Source: JANMMJ01 sp964543235 (GTDB lineage: Bacteria; Pseudomonadota; Alphaproteobacteria; Rhizobiales; Aestuariivirgaceae). From it: a stretch of 30,517 nt of DNA. The stretch lies in assembly GCA_964543235.1 (NCBI GenBank), contig CAZIXE010000041.1, positions 1 to 30,517 of the forward strand, read 5' to 3'. Positions 29,652 to 30,517 of the stretch are shown here, one piece after another. The translations under genes and the position numbers were made by a program. The notes under the pieces were generated by a model. The model had not been told where the DNA came from. It searched no databases and saw only the letters and a list, made by a program, of their open reading frames with translations. Position 1 is the stretch's first letter; each line of letters begins with the position of its first letter.

Positions 29652-30517
29652 TCAATGCCCCGCCAGCACCGCCAGCAGCAGGAGCGCCATGATGTTGGTG
29701 ATCTTGATCATGGGGTTCACCGCGGGGCCCGCCGTGTCCTTGTAGGGATCGCCGACGGTGTCGCCGGTGACCGAAGCCTTGTGGGCCTCGGAGCCCTTGA
29801 AGTGCTTCTGGCCCTTGGTATCGGTGAAGCCGTCCTCGAAGCTCTTCTTGGCATTGTCCCAGGCGCCGCCGCCCGCCGTCATCGAGATGGCGACGAAGAG
29901 CCCCGTGACAATGACACCCATCAGCATGGCGCCGAGTGCGGCGAAGGCCTCCGCCTTGCCGGCGATCCAGTTGATCACCGTGAAGATCACAATGGGAGAC
30001 AGTACCGGCAGCAGCGAAGGCACGATCATTTCCTTGATCGCCGCCCTCGTCAGCATGTCGACAGCGCGGCCGTAGTCGGGCTTGTCCTTGCCCTGCATGA
30101 TGCCGGGCTTCTCCTTGAACTGGCGCCTGACCTCGATCACGACCGATTGCGCGGCGCGGCCGACGGCGGTCATGGAAATGCCGCCGAAGAGATAGGGCAG
30201 CAATCCGCCGAACAGGAGGCCCACCACCACATAGGGATTGGCGAGATCGAAGCTCACGGCGACATCCTTGAAGAAGGTGCCGTCGGCGGCATTCGCCGCA
30301 AAGAACTTCAGATCCTGGGTATAGGCGGCGAAGAGCACGAGCGCGCCAAGCCCGGCCGAGCCGATGGCATAGCCCTTGGTCACCGCCTTGGTGGTGTTGC
30401 CGACGGCGTCGAGCGCGTCGGTGTTCTGGCGCACCTCCTTGGGCAGGCCCGCCATTTCGGCAATGCCGCCGGCATTGTCAGTGACGGGGCCGAAGGCATC
30501 GAGGGCGACGATCATGC
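29652..30517 (-). CDS. hppA: Membrane H+-translocating pyrophosphatase, C-terminal part
   Basis: The C-terminal 288 or so residues of a membrane pyrophosphatase, which couples pyrophosphate hydrolysis to proton pumping. The gene continues past the window end at 30517, so the start is not visible. The conserved segment DAFGPVTDNAGGIAEM is followed by DALDAVGNTTKAVTKGYAIGSA; the K and T in NTTKAVTKG are the residues that mark K+-independent enzymes (K+-dependent ones carry A and G there). Several hydrophobic helices and the late GGGAWDNAKKSFEDG and KASVTGDTVGDPYKDTAGPAVNPMIKI complete the catalytic region. The terminator follows within 60 bases. Confidence 0.95.
   Translation of the reverse strand, partial: MIVALDAFGPVTDNAGGIAEMAGLPKEVRQNTDALDAVGNTTKAVTKGYAIGSAGLGALVLFAAYTQDLKFFAANAADGTFFKDVAVSFDLANPYVVVGLLFGGLLPYLFGGISMTAVGRAAQSVVIEVRRQFKEKPGIMQGKDKPDYGRAVDMLTRAAIKEMIVPSLLPVLSPIVIFTVINWIAGKAEAFAALGAMLMGVIVTGLFVAISMTAGGGAWDNAKKSFEDGFTDTKGQKHFKGSEAHKASVTGDTVGDPYKDTAGPAVNPMIKITNIMALLLLAVLAGH

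Noticed and set aside
1..30517. CRISPR array, prophage, integrative element or biosynthetic cluster
   Set aside because: No regularly spaced repeats, phage structural genes, integrase, or secondary-metabolite megasynthase is visible; the tRNA-Pro gene is not flanked by a copy of its 3' end or an integrase.

Overview
The window is GC-rich, gene-dense chromosomal DNA from an alphaproteobacterium, most likely of the order Hyphomicrobiales (Rhizobiales); the genus cannot be fixed. The evidence is the family-typical gene orders: hom-glpX-recJ; an L13-S9 pair with an Ala/Pro-rich S9 N-terminus; and a ubiquinol-cytochrome c chaperone, DUF177, plsX, fabH, ihfA, MerR series divergent from a BamE/OmlA lipoprotein. 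Candidate promoters fit the alphaproteobacterial CTTGAC-N17-CTATAT pattern. No insertion sequence, phage or CRISPR array is visible.

Layout. 1-4111 (minus): hom, glpX, recJ in one tight operon. 4272-6699 (plus): a cytochrome b561 and a class I PHA synthase. 6703-9106 (minus): a CoA-binding protein, a VOC protein, an ECHDC3-like crotonase and an exported protein of unknown function. 9363-10319 (plus): rplM-rpsI with a strong terminator. 10384-11292 (minus): a DMT permease. 11356-19300: an exopolysaccharide locus with polysaccharide lyase, GumC-like co-polymerase (minus), Wza-like exporter, GT4 glycosyltransferase, WcaJ-type initiating transferase and Wzy-like polymerase. 19303-23609 (minus): tRNA-Pro(GGG), MerR regulator, ihfA, fabH, plsX, DUF177 and a cytochrome bc1 assembly chaperone. 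23667-26093 (plus): BamE-like lipoprotein, VOC protein, SDR and a small cytochrome c. 26097-27301 (minus): an iron-storage operon (small membrane ORF, HTH protein, bfd, bfr). 27402-30517 (minus): an EF-hand-containing exported protein, a flavodoxin-fold quinone reductase, a frameshifted alpha/beta-hydrolase relic and the C-terminal part of a H+-pyrophosphatase.

The most informative signals lie between genes. The bfd-bfr operon starts from a TTGACA/TATAAC promoter whose -10 element is covered by a 25-bp palindrome matching 21 of 25 positions of the E. coli IscR type-1 site as I recall it; the first cistron is an unannotated 35-codon hydrophobic ORF with a good Shine-Dalgarno sequence. The exopolysaccharide locus carries one full CtrA-type site (TTAA-N7-TTAAC), one near-full site and one half site, at three gene starts, suggesting cell-cycle control of a surface polysaccharide. 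FNR/FixK-type boxes (TTGA-N6-TCAA) precede the cytochrome c and quinone reductase genes. A second small ORF exactly bridges DUF177 and plsX. All functional calls come from reading the sequence and family knowledge; no database search was run.
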